From assembly GCA_025920305.1 (NCBI GenBank), contig JAPDMB010000001.1:4817-68816 (forward strand): DNA of 64,000 nt. Direction: 5' to 3'. Numbering within the stretch: position 1 is the first letter of the stretch; every line of letters begins with the position of its first letter. This document shows, in pieces, positions 8,882-16,877 of this stretch. Source of the stretch: Candidatus Parvarchaeota archaeon. Lineage in GTDB: Archaea > Nanobdellota > Nanobdellia > Parvarchaeales > Parvarchaeaceae. The notes beneath the pieces are model-generated. The model was not told the origin of the DNA. It did not search any database and saw only the letters and a program-made list of their open reading frames with translations. Made by a program: the position numbers and the translations under genes.

Positions 8882-8980
8882 GGCTCGATAGCTTAGCTCG
8901 GTTAGAGCACTGCTCTTATATAAGCATGCTCCAATATTTAGGTAAAGCAGGGGTCGCGAGTTCAAATCTCGCTCGAGCCA
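8882..8980 (+). tRNA. tRNA-Ile (anticodon UAU) with a 24-nt intron
   Basis: The acceptor stem GGCTCGA pairs exactly with TCGAGCC, and the discriminator is A8980. The T arm is GCGAG-TTCAAAT-CTCGC and the anticodon stem CTGCT/AGCAG. The anticodon is TAT at 8917-8919. The intron is 8921-8944, at the canonical 37/38 position. A 4-bp central helix (8915-8918 with 8939-8942, one G-T pair) leaves 3-nt bulges cut exactly at both predicted junctions. No CCA is encoded. It reads AUA codons, which are common in this window. Confidence 0.88.
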
Positions 8981-8984
8981 TCTT

Positions 8985-9716
8985 TTAGATAGAACTCAGT
9001 ATTTGCTTCGCGAATCTTGGGTTATTGCTAGTTATAGAATCCACACCTATGCTGACGGCTCTCCTTATATCCAATTCTGTATCCACAGTCCATGCGGCAA
9101 CCTTGAACCCGTTCTTATGGGCTAAGTCTACGTCGTCCTTGTAGATAAGATAAAAATCGGGCTGGACCCAGTTTCCGCCTAATCTTTTCGATATATCCAC
9201 CATCCAGCTCACCTTTGAAACGAAAAGTACGCCTAAACTGATGCTCTTATCAAGCTCTCTCAGCCTCTCTAACGAGTCAAAGTCGAATGATATTATCTGG
9301 ACGTTATTCTTAAGCTTGAAATCATCGATCAGATCGAGGACCTTTTCTTCTATGTGCGGATATATCTTATAGCTCTGTTTGATCTCCAAATAATAATGAA
9401 TATCAGTCCCAACCTCCTCAAAGACCTCCTTAAGCGTAGGTACTCGTGTTTTCTCCCATTTTTTTCCGAATTTAATGCCTGCGTCCAGCTTCTTTATCTC
9501 ATCGAGAGTGTGATCGTGTATGAATCCCCTGCCTTCCGTTGTACGGTCTAGGGTTTCATCATGCATCACCACAAGTTCATTGTCCTTCGTGGTGTGGAGA
9601 TCCATCTCAACGCCATATACACCTATCTCTTTAGCGGTTTTAAAGGAGGGGATGGTGTTTTCAGGCGCTTCGAAAGCTGCGCCGCGGTGCCCATATAGAA
9701 GCGGCTTTTCCATCAT
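8985..9716 (-). CDS. Glycerophosphodiester phosphodiesterase
   Basis: Hydrolyses glycerophosphodiesters to glycerol phosphate and an alcohol. 243 residues, a complete GDPD TIM barrel. Catalytic signature YGHRGAAFEAPENT at residues 8-21, with the acid/base His10, then GVEMDLHTTKD (metal-binding Glu and Asp) and VVMHDETLDRTTEG (second His). HYYLEIK carries the third metal ligand, and AAWTVD closes the barrel. There is no signal peptide, so it acts in the cytosol. Its 3' end lies 4 bases from tRNA-Ile. Possible roles are phospholipid turnover or phosphate recycling. Confidence 0.93.
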   Translation of the reverse strand: MMEKPLLYGHRGAAFEAPENTIPSFKTAKEIGVYGVEMDLHTTKDNELVVMHDETLDRTTEGRGFIHDHTLDEIKKLDAGIKFGKKWEKTRVPTLKEVFEEVGTDIHYYLEIKQSYKIYPHIEEKVLDLIDDFKLKNNVQIISFDFDSLERLRELDKSISLGVLFVSKVSWMVDISKRLGGNWVQPDFYLIYKDDVDLAHKNGFKVAAWTVDTELDIRRAVSIGVDSITSNNPRFAKQILSSI

Positions 9717-9786
9717 TGAATTAGTCTTCCCTGAAATATAAGCCTTTAAAGCGTTAAAAACGGTAAGATGATGATAAATAAATCAG

Positions 9787-10464
9787 ATGAATGCTCAATA
9801 CTTACACATGGTTAGATACGCCCTTGTTTTTAGTAAAGACATCAGAGAAGAAGCTCATAAATTCTATATGATCTGCCATAGACTGAAGAGATGGCATTCT
9901 AATGTGGTTTTAATCGTTTTGGATGCGTGCTTAACCAGCAGCGGTTTGAACTACTTCAATGTCGTGGTGCCGAGGGTTGAGGCCTTCTATAAAGACTATA
10001 TGAGGGATGATGCTAACCGCGGTATAGATTGGGCTCTATCAAAGAGAGATTCGATGGATCTCTTGTCATTATTTAACAATAAGAGGATATGGGGTTGCTT
10101 CTTTGACATACTGTCAAGATTGTCTGATTCAAGGATCAAGGGCGAGAAGGACATGGAAACCTTTAAAAGGTGGGCTGTGTCAGCTGATTATAAGAGCATT
10201 GATTCTGATCCTATAGGGATGATAAAAGGCGTTGGAATAAACACTTTCCAATATCTCAGGATGCAGGCTGGCGTAGACACAATCATGCCGGATAAAATAA
10301 TAAAGAGGTGGATTGAAAATTACACCGGTAAGAAGATCAAAGATGAGTTCGAATGCATAGATTTAGGGGCTAAAATATCAAAGAGCATGAAGGTAAGCCC
10401 GATAGAGCTATGCTGGGCGGTCTGGATAAAGGAAAGCGATGAACGCGGGAGGCCTATAGTCTAA
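9787..10464 (+). CDS. Helix-hairpin-helix (HhH-GPD-like) protein, function unproven
   Basis: A 225-residue protein. Residues about 135-175 (GMIKGVGINTFQYLRM followed by AGVDTIMPDKIIKRWI) match the hairpin and following helix of HhH-GPD base-excision glycosylases, including an aspartate in the position usually needed for catalysis (GVDT or PDK). The N-terminal two thirds are helical. No Fe-S cysteine cluster follows, unlike Nth/MutY. A DNA-repair or lyase role is plausible. It could also be a non-catalytic HhH protein common in archaea. Confidence 0.5.
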   Translation: MNAQYLHMVRYALVFSKDIREEAHKFYMICHRLKRWHSNVVLIVLDACLTSSGLNYFNVVVPRVEAFYKDYMRDDANRGIDWALSKRDSMDLLSLFNNKRIWGCFFDILSRLSDSRIKGEKDMETFKRWAVSADYKSIDSDPIGMIKGVGINTFQYLRMQAGVDTIMPDKIIKRWIENYTGKKIKDEFECIDLGAKISKSMKVSPIELCWAVWIKESDERGRPIV

Positions 10465-10501
10465 CAAAGTGAGCTGGAAATCCCTTCGAATTAGCAAGTG
10501 G

Positions 10502-10585
10502 ATGAAAGCGAGCAAAGCGATGGCATATAAGTTCAGGATGCATCCAGATGCAGAAAACAGGAAGAGATTATACTGCGCCGTAGGA
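10502..10585 (+). pseudogene. Remnant of a TnpB (IS200/IS605 OrfB) N-terminus
   Basis: From the ATG at 10502 the frame reads MKASKAMAYKFRMHPDAENR and continues KRLYCAVGR. This fits the TnpB N-terminal consensus KAYKFRxYPxxEQxxLL..xFG. No TnpB body follows: after about 28 residues the frame runs antisense through the pyrophosphatase gene. Just upstream (about 10480-10500), ATCCC and GTGGAT flank a short loop, as at other repeat copies in this window. It is a decayed mobile-element fragment, not a functional nuclease. Confidence 0.55.
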
Positions 10586-10596
10586 CGAATCATCCA

Positions 10597-11109
10597 TCAG
10601 CTCTTTATCGACGCCTCTTTAAGTTCTTTGATAGCCCCGTCTTTATTAGAAAAACCCTTGAATCTTACAAATTTGCCTTTTTCAAGTTCTTTCATATGCT
10701 CAAAAAAGTGCTTTATTTTATCTTTTAAATACTGCGGTATATCATCCATGGTCTTTATCATCGATGATGCAGGGTCTACTTTGTCTACGGGTACAGCGAT
10801 TATCTTGTTGTCCGTACCAGCTTCATCTTCCATTAGCAAGAGCCCGATCGCCCTGCATTTTACAATGGTATTGGATGATATAGAAGCGGAGGATATGACC
10901 AAGACATCTAGTGGATCCCCGTCTTTGCTCTTCGTGTTAAGCGCAAAGCCATAATTTGTAGGGTATACCATGGATGTGAACAGTATCCTATCTAGTTTTA
11001 TGTTTTCTAGCTCCTCATCATATTCATACTTCATGTTGCTCCCCGCAGGTATCTCTATGAAGGTATAAAAGGTCTCAGGGAAGTCATCAGTTTGCTTATT
11101 GAATTCCAT
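10597..11109 (-). CDS. ppa: Inorganic pyrophosphatase (family I)
   Basis: Hydrolyses pyrophosphate released by biosynthesis. Family I signature DGDPLDVLV with its metal-binding aspartates, plus EIPAGSNMKYEYDEE, YPTNYGFALNT and DEAGTDNKIIAVP. 170 residues from the chosen start, normal length. An in-frame ATG at 11121 would add 4 residues. The 11109 start is preferred because a minus-strand TATA box (11132-11140) ends 23 bases before it, the leaderless spacing used by other genes here. A TnpB relic sits at its 3' side. Confidence 0.96.
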   Translation of the reverse strand: MEFNKQTDDFPETFYTFIEIPAGSNMKYEYDEELENIKLDRILFTSMVYPTNYGFALNTKSKDGDPLDVLVISSASISSNTIVKCRAIGLLLMEDEAGTDNKIIAVPVDKVDPASSMIKTMDDIPQYLKDKIKHFFEHMKELEKGKFVRFKGFSNKDGAIKELKEASIKS

Positions 11110-11203
11110 CAGACATATCATTATATTCTGGTATATAAATATTGCTGTCCATTGTAATCAGATGCGGAAAGTATTTTAACTTCATGCAAATTTGTTATTC
11201 ATA

Positions 11204-11277
11204 GGGTCGTTGGCCAAGTGGCCTAAGGCACTCGACTGATAATCGAGAGATCGGGGGTTCGAATCCCCCACGGCCCA
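11204..11277 (+). tRNA. tRNA-Ile (anticodon GAU)
   Basis: The acceptor GGGTCGT pairs with ACGGCCC (one T-G). The anticodon stem is CTCGA/TCGAG with loop CTGATAA, giving anticodon GAT. The T arm is GGGGG-TTCGAAT-CCCCC and the discriminator A. No intron and no encoded CCA. It reads AUU and AUC, complementing the UAU-anticodon tRNA-Ile 2.3 kb upstream. Confidence 0.95.
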
Positions 11278-11341
11278 TCCTCTTGTATGCTGCCTTTATC
11301 CAGAAAAAAGTTATTTAACTCTAGGAATCCTTATAATCCGT

Positions 11342-11719
11342 ATGGTATTCACCATACCGGGAGCAGTCGTGCTGGTAGTATTCTCCATCCTTGCCGTACT
11401 TGGGTTTATATTGTTATATTTCATGGGCATTATCCTGGCAGTGATAAATAAGCACAAAGACGATAAGGCCCCTTTCACCTCATTTATGCTCCATCCGGAT
11501 GATACAAAGAAGGAGATTGACAAGTTTCTATATGTCGGTGTAGCGATACTTTTAACGGGTATTTTTACCATCACACAAAAGCTTCTTGGACCAGTAAATC
11601 TGAATAACCCGTTGATACTTGTGACTTATCTGCTGGCATACGTGTTTGGAATAGTAAGCGCTGTTCTTGTAGTGTACATTGGATACAGGTGGTACAGAAA
11701 ATTTAAGAGGTTCCTATGA
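11342..11719 (+). CDS. Small integral membrane protein, three predicted segments
   Basis: A 125-residue protein not recognised by family. Hydrophobic segments lie at about residues 5-33 (VVLVVFSILAVLGFILLYF), 58-78 (YVGVAILLTGIFTI) and 88-113 (VTYLLAYVFGIVSAVLVVYI). A charged cytoplasmic-type loop (NKHKDDK) and a basic C-terminus (YRWYRKFKRF) are present. It overlaps the next membrane-protein gene by ATGA, so the two are probably made together and may form a complex. An upstream TATA box is not obvious after the tRNA. Confidence 0.75.
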   Translation: MVFTIPGAVVLVVFSILAVLGFILLYFMGIILAVINKHKDDKAPFTSFMLHPDDTKKEIDKFLYVGVAILLTGIFTITQKLLGPVNLNNPLILVTYLLAYVFGIVSAVLVVYIGYRWYRKFKRFL

Positions 11720-12183
11720 ATTTTGATTTGATATACGGAGTTGCGACTTTTATCTTTAATATAGTAACCTTCATAGCCGTAATACTTCTAATCAATGATT
11801 ACAAGGATAAGAATACCATAGCTCAGGCTACGAGGATGTTTTTGGATGCAAGAAGATTTACACTTGCCTTTGTGTTCTTGCTGATCGCAGCGCTGTCCCT
11901 GGCGGTAGGCTATAGCATTAGCGCCTTTATCGCCGTCAATAATCCTCAAACTACTTTCTGGGAGTATACGAATATACTCGTCTTTCTATTCCTTATGCTA
12001 TTCTTTGTATTATTCTCAGGGTTCTACACTAGCCGGAGAGTGAAGAGGAAGTTGCTGAAGCCGACAAGTGTAGAAGTTCCTACGAATAATTTGAACCAGA
12101 ACCCTCCTGCCCAGTCAGGGGATTCAAGCATACCAGGGCAGCCTGCATCTCCTGGGGATGAGCAGGTGCATCAGAAGCAATAA
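11716..12183 (+). CDS. Membrane protein with three predicted segments and a Pro/Gln-rich tail
   Basis: 155 residues. Three hydrophobic stretches: about 7-25 (VATFIFNIVTFIAVILL), 52-75 (AFVFLLIAALSLAVGYSI) and 88-108 (NILVFLFLMLFFVLFSGF). A basic segment (RRVKRKLLK) is followed by a 40-residue low-complexity tail with N, Q, P, S and G. It is coupled by a 4-base overlap to the preceding membrane protein and lies 31 bases before CTP synthase. No family was recognised. Confidence 0.75.
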   Translation: MNFDLIYGVATFIFNIVTFIAVILLINDYKDKNTIAQATRMFLDARRFTLAFVFLLIAALSLAVGYSISAFIAVNNPQTTFWEYTNILVFLFLMLFFVLFSGFYTSRRVKRKLLKPTSVEVPTNNLNQNPPAQSGDSSIPGQPASPGDEQVHQKQ

Positions 12184-12214
12184 AGTATTAAAGTGATTAT
12201 AGAGTCTATTAAAG

Positions 12215-13855
12215 ATGCAGGCAAAGTTCATCGTTGTCACTGGTTCCTTGATGAGCGGTCTTGGAAAGGGAATTCTCGTTTCATCAATAATGAAGGTTCT
12301 GGATATGTATGATTTAAAGGTCCTTCCGATAAAATTCGATGGCTACCTGAATTTCGACTGCGGTACGATGAATCCATATCGCCATGGCGAGGTCTTCGTA
12401 CTGGAGGATGGCGGAGAAGTTGACATGGATTTCGGAACGTATGAAAGATTTTTAGACAGAGATCTAGATAGAGATTCATCCATAACGGGCGGGAAGATAA
12501 TCAGCAGTATAATAGAGAAGGAGAGGAGGGGAGACTTCCTGGGAGAAGATGTACAGGTGACCCCTCATCTCACAGGAGAGGTAATAAAGTATATAGAAGA
12601 TTTCGCAGAGAAGAAGAAAATTGATATAGTCGTTATAGAAGTCGGTGGTACAGTAGGCGACATAGAGAATGGATACTTCATAGAGGCGATGAGACAGCTT
12701 TCCTTGAAGAGAAAAGTAGAGTTTATAAATTTGACTTATGTACCGGTTATAAGCAGCGTTGGTGAGCAGAAGACTAAGCCGTCACAGATAGGCATACGCC
12801 TACTTATGCAGGCTGGTATAAAGCCAGATATATTGGTAAGCAGAACGCATGAGCCGCTATCAGAAAAAACAAGGGAAAAATTGGCATTTTTCTCAAGCCT
12901 AGACAAAAGCAGAATAATAAGCGATGAAGATCTGAACAACATATACAGGTTCCCAATTAATCTGCTTAAGCAGGGAGTGGATAGGATATTATTAGATGAT
13001 TTGGGCATCAAGGGACTTAAAATCAATAGAGACAAGTTGCGCTCCTGGGAAGAGATAGCCGATGACACAGTCGGTATAGAAGGCGAGTCAATAAGGATAG
13101 GGATCGTTGGTAAGTATATAGATCTGAAAGATTCATATGTAAGTGTAAGAGAAGCCGTGTATCACGCCTCTCATGCACTTGGCATAAATACGGATATAAA
13201 ATGGATAGAAGCGACAAACCTCAGAGATGAGAAGCAGGTATCAAATGAGCTTGCAGGGCTGGATGGTGTGATAATCCCAGGCGGCTTCGGTGCCAGGGGC
13301 ATAGAAGGGAAGATAATGGCGATAAAATATGCGAGGGAAAATAAAATACCCCTCCTCGGGTTATGCCTCGGCATGCAGTTGATGGCGGTTGAATTTGCGC
13401 GCAATGTCTGCAAGCTTAAGGGGGCAAACTCGACTGAGTTCGACCCAAAGACTAAATATAAGATAATAGATTTAATGCCCGCACAAGTTGCCGTAAAGAA
13501 TAAAGGTGGAACTATGAGATTAGGCGCTTGGAAGGCGAGGATAACCGTCAATGATTCGATCGCATATAGAGCTTATAAAAAGAAAATCATCTCCGAGAGG
13601 CATAGGCACAGATACGAATTGAATAACAGATACAGGCATCTGCTCGAAAAAGCAGGGCTCATCGTTTCAGCCACCACCTTAGACGGTAAATTAGTTGAGA
13701 TCATGGAATGGAAGAACAGTTATGGCATTGGCACGCAGGCCCATCCGGAGTTGAAGTCTAGGCCAAGTAGGCCTTCGCCTCTGTTCTTGTCGTTTATAAA
13801 TGCGGCATCAGAAGTCAAGAAGCAAAGTTTAAATACATCGACTAAATCAGAATAA
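12215..13855 (+). CDS. pyrG: CTP synthase
   Basis: Aminates UTP to CTP using glutamine and ATP. 546 residues, full length. The N-terminal amidoligase domain carries KFIVVTGSLMSGLGKGI (P-loop), IKFDGYLNFDCGTMNPYRHGEVFV and EVGGTVGDIE. The C-terminal class I glutaminase domain carries PGGFGARGIEGK, the nucleophile elbow LLGLCLGMQ, and QAHPELKSRP with the His-Glu pair. The canonical VTGGVVS segment is replaced by VTGSLMS. It ends 2 bases before thioredoxin, which has its own promoter inside this 3' end. Confidence 0.97.
   Translation: MQAKFIVVTGSLMSGLGKGILVSSIMKVLDMYDLKVLPIKFDGYLNFDCGTMNPYRHGEVFVLEDGGEVDMDFGTYERFLDRDLDRDSSITGGKIISSIIEKERRGDFLGEDVQVTPHLTGEVIKYIEDFAEKKKIDIVVIEVGGTVGDIENGYFIEAMRQLSLKRKVEFINLTYVPVISSVGEQKTKPSQIGIRLLMQAGIKPDILVSRTHEPLSEKTREKLAFFSSLDKSRIISDEDLNNIYRFPINLLKQGVDRILLDDLGIKGLKINRDKLRSWEEIADDTVGIEGESIRIGIVGKYIDLKDSYVSVREAVYHASHALGINTDIKWIEATNLRDEKQVSNELAGLDGVIIPGGFGARGIEGKIMAIKYARENKIPLLGLCLGMQLMAVEFARNVCKLKGANSTEFDPKTKYKIIDLMPAQVAVKNKGGTMRLGAWKARITVNDSIAYRAYKKKIISERHRHRYELNNRYRHLLEKAGLIVSATTLDGKLVEIMEWKNSYGIGTQAHPELKSRPSRPSPLFLSFINAASEVKKQSLNTSTKSE
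13828..13835 (+). promoter_or_regulatory. TATA box of the thioredoxin gene, inside the pyrG 3' end
   Basis: TTTAAATA ends 23 bases before the thioredoxin ATG and lies within the last codons of pyrG. This is the leaderless spacing repeated across the window, so thioredoxin can be transcribed independently of pyrG. Confidence 0.55.
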
Positions 13856-13857
13856 AG

Positions 13858-14175
13858 ATGGCAGAAAATTTGGATGAGGACAACTTTCATCAGACTTTAA
13901 AGGGAGTCGATCTTGCTTTGGTTGACTTCTGGGCGGAATGGTGTATGCCTTGTAAGATGCTTGAGCCAGTTCTGGCAGAAGTAGAAAAAGAGATGGGCGG
14001 TAAGCTGAAATTCTTTAGATTAAATGTGGATGAGAATCCAAACATTGCAAGCGAATACGGTATAGAGGGCATACCTACTTTGATAGTGTTCAAAGGCGGT
14101 AAGCCTATAAACGCAATCGTTGGATTCAGACCTAAAGCTCAGCTAGAGAAAGATATAAATGATTCAATAAAGTAG
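13858..14175 (+). CDS. trxA: Thioredoxin
   Basis: Disulfide oxidoreductase, 105 residues, complete thioredoxin fold. Active site WAEWCMPCKM with Cys29 and Cys32; the dipeptide between the cysteines is Met-Pro where GP is usual. The buried aspartate (VDFWAEW) and the cis-proline loop EGIPTLIVFKGG are present. The C-terminal helix PKAQLEKDI is typical. No signal peptide, so cytosolic. It lies directly after pyrG with its own TATA box, and 19 bases before endA. Confidence 0.96.
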   Translation: MAENLDEDNFHQTLKGVDLALVDFWAEWCMPCKMLEPVLAEVEKEMGGKLKFFRLNVDENPNIASEYGIEGIPTLIVFKGGKPINAIVGFRPKAQLEKDINDSIK

Positions 14176-14194
14176 ACATACTATGATTTGAGCT

Positions 14195-14713
14195 ATGGAT
14201 AAAATGCTTTTAGTCGGTAGTAGAGTTGTAATATCCGATCAGCCGCTTGCATCTTCGATATATAATAAAGGCGCATTTGGCGTCTTTGAAGATGGAAAGT
14301 TGTATCTCTCGCTGGAGGAAGCTCTCTATCTGAAAGAAAAGAAAAAACTTGAGATTATCGATAATAGCGGAAAGCGGATGAATGACACGACTATCTTAAG
14401 AGTTTTCGGGAGGAGAGAGAAGGGTTTCGCAAAGAGATATATCGTTTTCAAGAATCTCAGAGATAAAGGTTACATCCCGAAGGCCGCATTCAAATACGGT
14501 GGTGATTTCAGGGTATACGATAAGGGCGACAGGCCTGGTAAAGAGCATGCCGAATGGATATTAAAGATATATGAACAGGGCGATACGGTGAAGTTCAAAG
14601 ATTTCTCAGCCTTGAATAGGGTAGCTCACAGTGTGAAGAAGAGTCTGCTTATTGCAGTAGTAGACGATGAAAATTCAGTTACATTTTATGAAGTGAACTG
14701 GAGAAATATCTGA
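14195..14713 (+). CDS. endA: tRNA-splicing endonuclease (homotetramer-type)
   Basis: Cleaves BHB introns from pre-tRNA. 172 residues, the short form typical of alpha-4 enzymes. The C-terminal catalytic domain shows LRDKGYIPKAAFKYGGDFRVY, GKEHAEW and NRVAHSVKKS, placing the catalytic triad at Tyr108, His118 and Lys148. The N-terminal domain is about 70 residues. Two tRNA genes with BHB-like introns in this window are its likely substrates. Closely linked to thioredoxin and to a tiny basic ORF on its 3' side. Confidence 0.94.
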   Translation: MDKMLLVGSRVVISDQPLASSIYNKGAFGVFEDGKLYLSLEEALYLKEKKKLEIIDNSGKRMNDTTILRVFGRREKGFAKRYIVFKNLRDKGYIPKAAFKYGGDFRVYDKGDRPGKEHAEWILKIYEQGDTVKFKDFSALNRVAHSVKKSLLIAVVDDENSVTFYEVNWRNI

Positions 14714-14714
14714 C

Positions 14715-14825
14715 ATGGCAAAATTATCCATGAAACGTTTAGCGAAGTATAGGCGATTACAGAATAAGATTAGGAGAGATAGTATTAGGCTGCAGGCAGT
14801 TTTGAGAGAATATAAATCAAATTAA
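14715..14825 (+). CDS. Tiny basic protein, 36 residues, possible ribosome-associated peptide
   Basis: An ATG one base after the endA stop opens a 36-codon frame rich in Arg and Lys. It begins [20 protein letters not shown] and ends REYKSN. The pattern is that of a small RNA-binding or ribosomal peptide, but I do not recognise a family. It overlaps the convergent uL23 stop by 9 bases. Its tight spacing behind endA, composition and clean start support a real gene; its length alone does not. Confidence 0.45.
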   Translation: MAKLSMKRLAKYRRLQNKIRRDSIRLQAVLREYKSN

Positions 14826-15080
14826 TCCAAGCTGCGTTGCAAGGTCCATAGCATTGTTTTCTTTGTTTAGCTTAACGATTGCAATCTTGTCTCCATTCAT
14901 TCTATTGATTATATTTATGGCTTCTACCTTTACAGAGAATAAGGACTCTATCTCCTTTTTTAGTTCTATCTTATTCGAGTGTTTTGTGACGATAAATGAT
15001 AGTTTATTATCCTGCTGCATCAGTCTTATAGACTTCTCTCCCCCAACTACACTCACTATGTTTTTGATCTTTTTCTCCAT
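14817..15080 (-). CDS. rpl23: Ribosomal protein uL23
   Basis: Large-subunit protein at the exit tunnel. 87 residues, the normal archaeal length. Typical features are [19 protein letters not shown], the strand-helix [19 protein letters not shown] and the C-terminal ATQLGLI. It follows uL4 by 2 bases in the uL3-uL4-uL23 order. The usual next gene, uL2, is absent: the operon ends here against convergent endA. Confidence 0.93.
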   Translation of the reverse strand: MEKKIKNIVSVVGGEKSIRLMQQDNKLSFIVTKHSNKIELKKEIESLFSVKVEAINIINRMNGDKIAIVKLNKENNAMDLATQLGLI

Positions 15081-15082
15081 AT

Positions 15083-15874
15083 CTAAATCTTAAGCGAAGC
15101 CACTGCGCTTTGAGTCCATACGATTAATCTACCTGGTTTCCCAGCATGCGATACATCGCTTACATTTAGTTTCCTAACGTCTGCAACGTCGATGTTCATA
15201 TTTGCGGCGGACCTTCTCAGTTTATCTGGCTCTGTGGTGATTATAATCATCCCAAGTTTCTTTTTATACTTTCTGCCCCGCATCTTCCCCTTTCCGGCTC
15301 GTATGATCCTCTTTTTTGTGCGTATCAATTCCGATTCCAAACCAATAGCAGACAATGTCTTGTAAAGTTCCTTTGTCTTTGATATATCATTTAATTTATC
15401 CTCTATCACTATTGGGAGTTCAATATCTCCTATTTCGTGTGAAGATTTGACGATATCACGGTTTGCTGAGGCAGCTATCGCGCTTTTTATTGCCGCTATT
15501 TTCTCCTTTTTATTGAGTTTTTTCTCCAAAACTTTCTCTTTCTTCGGGGGATGCGCTTCTCTTCCACCTACCGTATTTGGCGCAGTTGCACCTACATATA
15601 CAAACTGAGTTCCCATCCTCCATGTTACCTTCTTCGGGGTTCTTGTCAGCCCATGACCGTAGACTGTCTTGTAAGTTCTTCTTGTTTTGGAGAGTGTAGA
15701 AGATTTTCTCTTTCCAGCCATAGGGTCAGTATACTTTAACTGGAAGTTTCTAGATTGCTCAGCTAAAAATGCCTTCTGTATCAACTTCTTGTTTATTATG
15801 TATTCGAAAGCATCAGGCAGATCTATCTCCCCAACTTTTTGATTGTTTAATGACAATACATTGGCTTTTTTCAT
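15083..15874 (-). CDS. rpl4: Ribosomal protein uL4
   Basis: Large-subunit assembly protein with an extended loop into the tunnel. 263 residues. N-terminal [21 protein letters not shown], then the basic extended loop with [16 protein letters not shown] and [13 protein letters not shown], and the C-terminal [16 protein letters not shown] segment. Its start overlaps the uL3 stop by 4 bases and it lies 2 bases before uL23. Confidence 0.95.
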   Translation of the reverse strand: MKKANVLSLNNQKVGEIDLPDAFEYIINKKLIQKAFLAEQSRNFQLKYTDPMAGKRKSSTLSKTRRTYKTVYGHGLTRTPKKVTWRMGTQFVYVGATAPNTVGGREAHPPKKEKVLEKKLNKKEKIAAIKSAIAASANRDIVKSSHEIGDIELPIVIEDKLNDISKTKELYKTLSAIGLESELIRTKKRIIRAGKGKMRGRKYKKKLGMIIITTEPDKLRRSAANMNIDVADVRKLNVSDVSHAGKPGRLIVWTQSAVASLKI

Positions 15875-16815
15875 ATTAACGTCACCTTGGTTGGTCCGAG
15901 TTTTTTGTTTGGCCTTATGGCTTTCCTGATCATTATAAGCCTGCTTGGGCTTCCCGGTACAGAGCCCTTCAGCACCATGGCTGGAGCATTCAGATTTCCA
16001 TACCTATAATAACCTTGCGGTATGTTCGCTTCCATGGGATCATTCAATACCTTCAGTACAAACTTATTGTATTCAGTCCTGGAATTGAAACCTAATCGTC
16101 CATGTTGCGGCACTGTAAATTGCACCTTTGCCATGCTTTCTGCGCCTAAATTTCCGGCTTTTCTTCTGGACTTGCTGGCGTGTACTGGATATATCTTAAC
16201 CCCAAATCTTTTCACTGAGCCGGAAAAGCCTTTGCCCTTCGTCACAGCGCCGACGTCTACGAAGGTGCCTTCTTTTATGAATTCAGAGGCATTTATTTCT
16301 TTTCCCATCAGGGATTTAATTTTTTCAAGTTTTTTATTTATATCCCCTCCAATATCAACTTCGAACAGTTCCGGTGTTTTTTTCAGGCCTATCTTCCATG
16401 GCATTGTTGATACGATCAGCCTTGCATCCGAAGCCTTTTTTGAAAGTTCATCAAAATCAGCATTATTCGGTTTATATTTTACCCTCCTTTCGATATTCTT
16501 ATCTGCTTCGGTCCACACATCTCCTATAGATTTTCCATCCTTATAGAATCTAGCCGCTGCAACAAGCAGTGGCGGGGTTTCTATTATTGTTACTGGGGAT
16601 ATAATCTCCGTTTTGAAGGTGGGCGAATCTTTATCATTGTCTACATAAATTGCCTGTCTCATACCAGCTTTGTAGCCCGCAAATAGCGATAGTTCGCCGT
16701 CTTCAAGGGTAACGTGTGATTCTAACCTATGAAAAGGCCGCTGACTCTTCTTTATTGGATAATACTGTAGACTGCCCCTCCTAGGCGTGCTCTTCTTCGT
16801 TATTTGGTGTCCCAT
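15871..16815 (-). CDS. rpl3: Ribosomal protein uL3
   Basis: Large-subunit protein near the peptidyl-transferase centre. 314 residues, somewhat shorter than many archaeal homologues. It opens with TPRRGSLQYYPIKKSQR and carries LFAGYKAGMRQAIYVDND, VDVGAVTKGKGFSGSVKRFG and the basic KIYPVHASKSRRKAGNLGA, followed by MAKVQFTVPQHGRLGFNSRT. It is the first gene of uL3-uL4-uL23. Pyruvate kinase lies upstream on the same strand, separated by about 60 bases. Confidence 0.96.
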   Translation of the reverse strand: MGHQITKKSTPRRGSLQYYPIKKSQRPFHRLESHVTLEDGELSLFAGYKAGMRQAIYVDNDKDSPTFKTEIISPVTIIETPPLLVAAARFYKDGKSIGDVWTEADKNIERRVKYKPNNADFDELSKKASDARLIVSTMPWKIGLKKTPELFEVDIGGDINKKLEKIKSLMGKEINASEFIKEGTFVDVGAVTKGKGFSGSVKRFGVKIYPVHASKSRRKAGNLGAESMAKVQFTVPQHGRLGFNSRTEYNKFVLKVLNDPMEANIPQGYYRYGNLNAPAMVLKGSVPGSPSRLIMIRKAIRPNKKLGPTKVTLI

Positions 16816-16877
16816 ATCAAATATGAATAAAAATTTGTTATAGTGTAGAGATAATATTTAGTAATAAATACTTTATC

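Noticed and set aside
10469..10954. Plus-strand open frame of 161 codons
   Set aside because: Only its first 40 codons are interesting (the TnpB-like relic). The remainder is antisense to inorganic pyrophosphatase.
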